45,833 nt of DNA from a virus. Below, one piece after another: positions 45,594 to 45,833 of the stretch; position 1 is the first letter of the stretch; each line of letters opens with the position of its first letter. The notes below the pieces were generated by a model, which ran no database searches, had not been told where the DNA came from, and saw only the letters and a program-made list of their open reading frames with translations. The stretch is from the IMG/VR virus record IMGVR_UViG_3300036772_000567, positions 1-45,833 of that record. One strand, 5' to 3'. The translations under genes and the position numbers were made by a program.

Positions 45594-45833
45594 TTTTTTG
45601 CCTCATAATGGAGGCCTAATGAAGGAGTGTTTATGTCAGTCAAAACGTTCACAGAAGAATTCAAAATTGAAGCCGTAAAACAGATCACTGAGCAGGGGTA
45701 CCCTGTGTCTGAGGTCTCCTCTCGACTTGGTGTATCCACTAATAGTCTTTACGCCTGGGTTAAGCGCTACCAGAAGCCCGAGCCGCAGCGTAAGCAGGAC
45801 GATGCACTTCAGCATGAAGTAAAGCGCCTCAGG
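45587..45833 (+). mobile_element. IS3-family insertion sequence, left end
   Basis: Starts near TAGACACTTTTTTGCC, which has the look of an IS3-family terminal repeat, and contains the beginning of orfA. The element runs out of the window, so its right end, target duplication and subgroup cannot be seen. The boundary is approximate. Confidence 0.7.
45633..45833 (+). CDS. IS3-family transposase OrfA, partial
   Basis: Starts MSVKTFTEEFKIEAVKQITE and continues with the helix-turn-helix YPVSEVSSRLGVSTNSLYAW followed by VKRYQKPEPQRKQ. This is the DNA-binding N-terminal part of an IS3-family OrfA (HTH_Tnp_1). Sixty-seven codons are visible and the rest is outside. GGAG precedes the ATG. OrfA/OrfAB would bind the IS ends and catalyse transposition. 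Confidence 0.9.
   Translation, partial: MSVKTFTEEFKIEAVKQITEQGYPVSEVSSRLGVSTNSLYAWVKRYQKPEPQRKQDDALQHEVKRLR

Noticed and set aside
1-45833. CRISPR arrays, tRNA or rRNA genes
   Set aside because: No regularly spaced repeats beyond the three iterons in O, and no tRNA or rRNA sequence signatures were seen on either strand.

Overview
The window is most of a lambdoid (lambda/P22-type) siphovirus prophage from a member of the Enterobacterales. This rests on gene order and on recognisable relatives of lambda/P22 Int, Xis, Rad52-type annealase, SSB, CIII, N, CI, Cro, CII, O, DnaB-type helicase, NinB, NinE, NinF, NinG, Q, holin, GH19 endolysin, Rz/Rz1, terminase, portal, capsid, tail chaperones G/GT, tape measure, and minor tail proteins M, L and K. 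I cannot fix the genus. The int stop codon sits on base 1, so the int-side attachment site lies just outside. The right edge runs into an IS3-family element, and the expected tail genes I and J are not in the window.

Layout. 1-11000 (minus strand) is the leftward PL operon: N first, then small accessory genes, a P22 gp17-like gene, cIII, a Rad52-type annealase with SSB, about 15 accessory genes including a queuine-transglycosylase-like protein, then xis and int. 10920-13230 is the immunity region: nutL, PL/OL, an independently transcribed P63C-domain gene in the lambda rex position, cI and OR/PR. 13227-20240 is the rightward early operon: cro, nutR, tR1-like region, cII with an antisense PRE, O with an iteron origin, helicase, ead-like and nin genes, and Q. 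20278-22430 holds the late promoter PR', terminators and the lysis cassette. 22845-41026 is the late morphogenesis operon. 41048-45600 is a block of non-structural cargo placed directly after tail gene K.

The regulatory sites form a consistent set. Operators of the form TTTATC-N5-GATAAA lie inside both PL and PR. nutL and nutR share a boxA and a boxB with the same GAACTC loop. PRE has the CII site TTGC-N6-TTGC with the same spacing to its -10 as in lambda. N and Q antitermination explain the many terminators inside the operons.

The least ordinary parts are four. First, a second immunity module (42302-44844): a repressor that looks like an S24 family member but has lost the Ala-Gly cleavage site, the catalytic Ser and the catalytic Lys, divergent from an Arc-like gene and two different Bro-N antirepressors. 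Second, a glycosyltransferase block (a two-domain enzyme plus a second enzyme) between the capsid and head-connector genes. Third, a membrane-anchored cargo gene of unknown function with its own terminator (41236-42261). Fourth, the P63C gene, whose start region lies inside a 13-bp perfect inverted repeat. I see no CRISPR array, tRNA or rRNA.
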